Of a stretch of DNA of 64,000 bases, positions 63,084 to 64,000 are shown in pieces (the stretch's first letter is position 1; each line of letters starts with the position of its first letter). The notes under the pieces were generated by a model, which had not been told where the DNA came from, made no database searches, and was given only the letters and a program-made list of their open reading frames with translations. Source of the stretch: Phorcus lineatus (taxonomy: Eukaryota > Mollusca > Gastropoda > Trochida > Trochidae); the NCBI GenBank assembly GCA_921293015.1, contig OV121096.1, positions 14,015,000 to 14,078,999 on the forward strand, written 5' to 3'. Both the position numbers and the translations under genes were made by a program.

Positions 63084-64000
63084 TCTAGCTCGACGATATT
63101 ATCATCTTCTCATCGTCTCCTTAAGAACACTTAGACAGGTTGAAGCAAGTATTCCAACGTATCAGAGAAACTGGCCTCAAGCTTTCACCTGAGAATTGTT
63201 CCTTCTTCAAGAAGAAAATCAAGTTCCTTGGTCACATCGTATCCGAAGAAGGCATAATGGCAGATCCAGAAAAAGTTGAACGAGTACTGAATTGGCCACG
63301 TCCAACTAGTCCACGCCAGTACGCCAGTTTCTTGGATTTGCTGGTTATTATCGGAAATTCTTGAAGGACTTTGCCAAGATAGCCAAGCCACTCTTAGCAT
63401 TCATGCCTCATGGGAAATACAAGAAGTCAAAGAAACCTCCAGAGGAGTGAGTTATTGTTTAACGCCGCTTGGGCATCCTCCAGAGGAACCTTGGCACTGG
63501 AATGATGAACATGAGCAAGCGGAATCGGCGCTGTATTATACCAAGAACAAGGTGGCATCAAGAAGGTTATCAGTTATGCAAGCCAAGGACTAACCAAGCC
63601 AGAAAGGAACTACTCTGCACATCGTCTGGAATTCCTTGCTTTGAAGTGGGCAGTGTGCGATAAGTTCCACGACTATCTGTATGGAGCCAAGTTCACAGTC
63701 TTAACTGATAATAACCCTCTTATACCTATGTCCTCACAAGTGCAAAATTGGATACAACAGGTTAAATGGCTAGCAGCACTCGGGGCCTATGACTTTGACA
63801 TCTTCTATAGGCCAGGATTAAGGAATACAGATGATGATACCTTGTCAAGGCTTCCACAGTACCAGAAGCTCTCGTCAGAACAGCAATCCATGGATTTGGT
63901 CAAGGCCATATGTGGGGTACTACATGCCCAACCCTACATTGGATCTCTTTGCCTCTCTGCGACATCGGTTGATGATGAACTGTCCACTGCATCACATGAC
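63083..64000 (+). pseudogene. Ty3/Gypsy pol: RT thumb and RNase H, broken, runs off the window
   Basis: After the deletion the frame resumes with KQVFQRIRETGLKLSPENCS and FLGHIVSEEGIMADPEKVER (63140-63360), then shifts to FLKDFAKIAKPLL (63359-63397). An RNase H part follows in another frame from about 63560: ISYASQGLTKPERNYSAHRL, EFLALKWAVCDKFHDYLYGA and FTVLTDNNPL (conserved E and TDN(N/H) Asp), then WLAALGAYDFDIFYRPGLRN with DDDTLSRLP. Integrase would lie beyond 64000. Frameshifts and a 30-bp insertion at 63447 show the copy is dead. Confidence 0.88.
63436..63487 (+). mobile_element. 30-bp SINE-tail micro-insertion with 11-bp target duplication
   Basis: cctccagagga at 63436-63446 is repeated at 63477-63487. 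Between them lie 30 bp (gtgagttattgtttaacgcc gcttgggcat) carrying the gtgagtt...tttaacgccgc signature of the local SINE tail (compare 23272-23305). This looks like target-primed insertion of an extremely 5'-truncated SINE into the pol relic. Confidence 0.75.

Overview
This is an AT-rich, intron-rich, repeat-dominated animal nuclear window, most likely from a mollusc or another lophotrochozoan. That call rests on a tRNA-derived SINE whose tail carries the gtgagtgagt...taacgccgc signature common in molluscan genomes, on repeats of the GTCCGTCC/'GCTCATC...GATGAGC' and 'CCGGAGCATAACTC' types common in bivalves and gastropods, and on CR1/L2 LINEs and piggyBac elements. I cannot name a species. Only two ordinary cellular genes are supported.

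Gene 1 (+ strand) is the 3' part of a gene in five phase-consistent exons (564-728, 889-1078, 14739-14830, 17544-17654, 26665-26871 with stop). The first two exons look like the C-terminal half of a nucleoside-monophosphate (adenylate) kinase fold. The last three encode about 136 residues that I do not recognise. Its 13.7 kb and 9 kb introns are packed with transposable elements. Gene 2 (- strand) is a complete ARF6 small GTPase in four coding exons (42956-42875, 40576-40473, 38619-38421, 38270-38131), giving 174 residues with all G-motifs at the usual ARF6 positions. Two repeat families lie inside its introns.

The rest is mobile DNA in layers. From left to right: repeat family A (2.2-3.0 kb, second copy at 58.8-60.4 kb); an 'R1' element with 11-bp terminal inverted repeats and a 145-bp tandem array (3.8-5.2 kb); a possible TIR element (6.9-8.7 kb); a TTAA-flanked non-autonomous piggyBac (9356-11753) inside an 'R2' repeat; an R2 array holding a 141-bp solo LTR with a 5-bp target duplication (13.6 kb); a 1.1 kb repeat R3 (15.3 and 40.9 kb); and a four-level nest at 19.3-26.3 kb (R1 containing piggyBac containing a LINE fragment and a SINE). 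These are followed by further R1/R2 pieces, repeat R4 (35.2 and 38.8 kb), and a group of large near-perfect palindromes (42.3, 45.6, 46.3, 59.9 kb), each with a TGACGTCA site within about 600 bp.

The right end (53.9-64 kb) is retroelement territory: a decayed CR1/L2-type LINE (+) with PHD-finger ORF1, esterase-like remnant, endonuclease and internally deleted RT; a second, 5'-truncated copy (-) with an intact RT frame, placed tail-to-tail with the first; and a broken Ty3/Gypsy pol that runs off the window.

The most interesting signals are the palindrome/CRE association, the filled-versus-empty repeat pair at 59.9-60.3 kb, a 30-bp insertion with target-site duplication in the Gypsy pol, and the unrecognised C-terminal part of gene 1. 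No CRISPR, operon or bacterial feature is present. I found no convincing canonical tRNA or rRNA gene.
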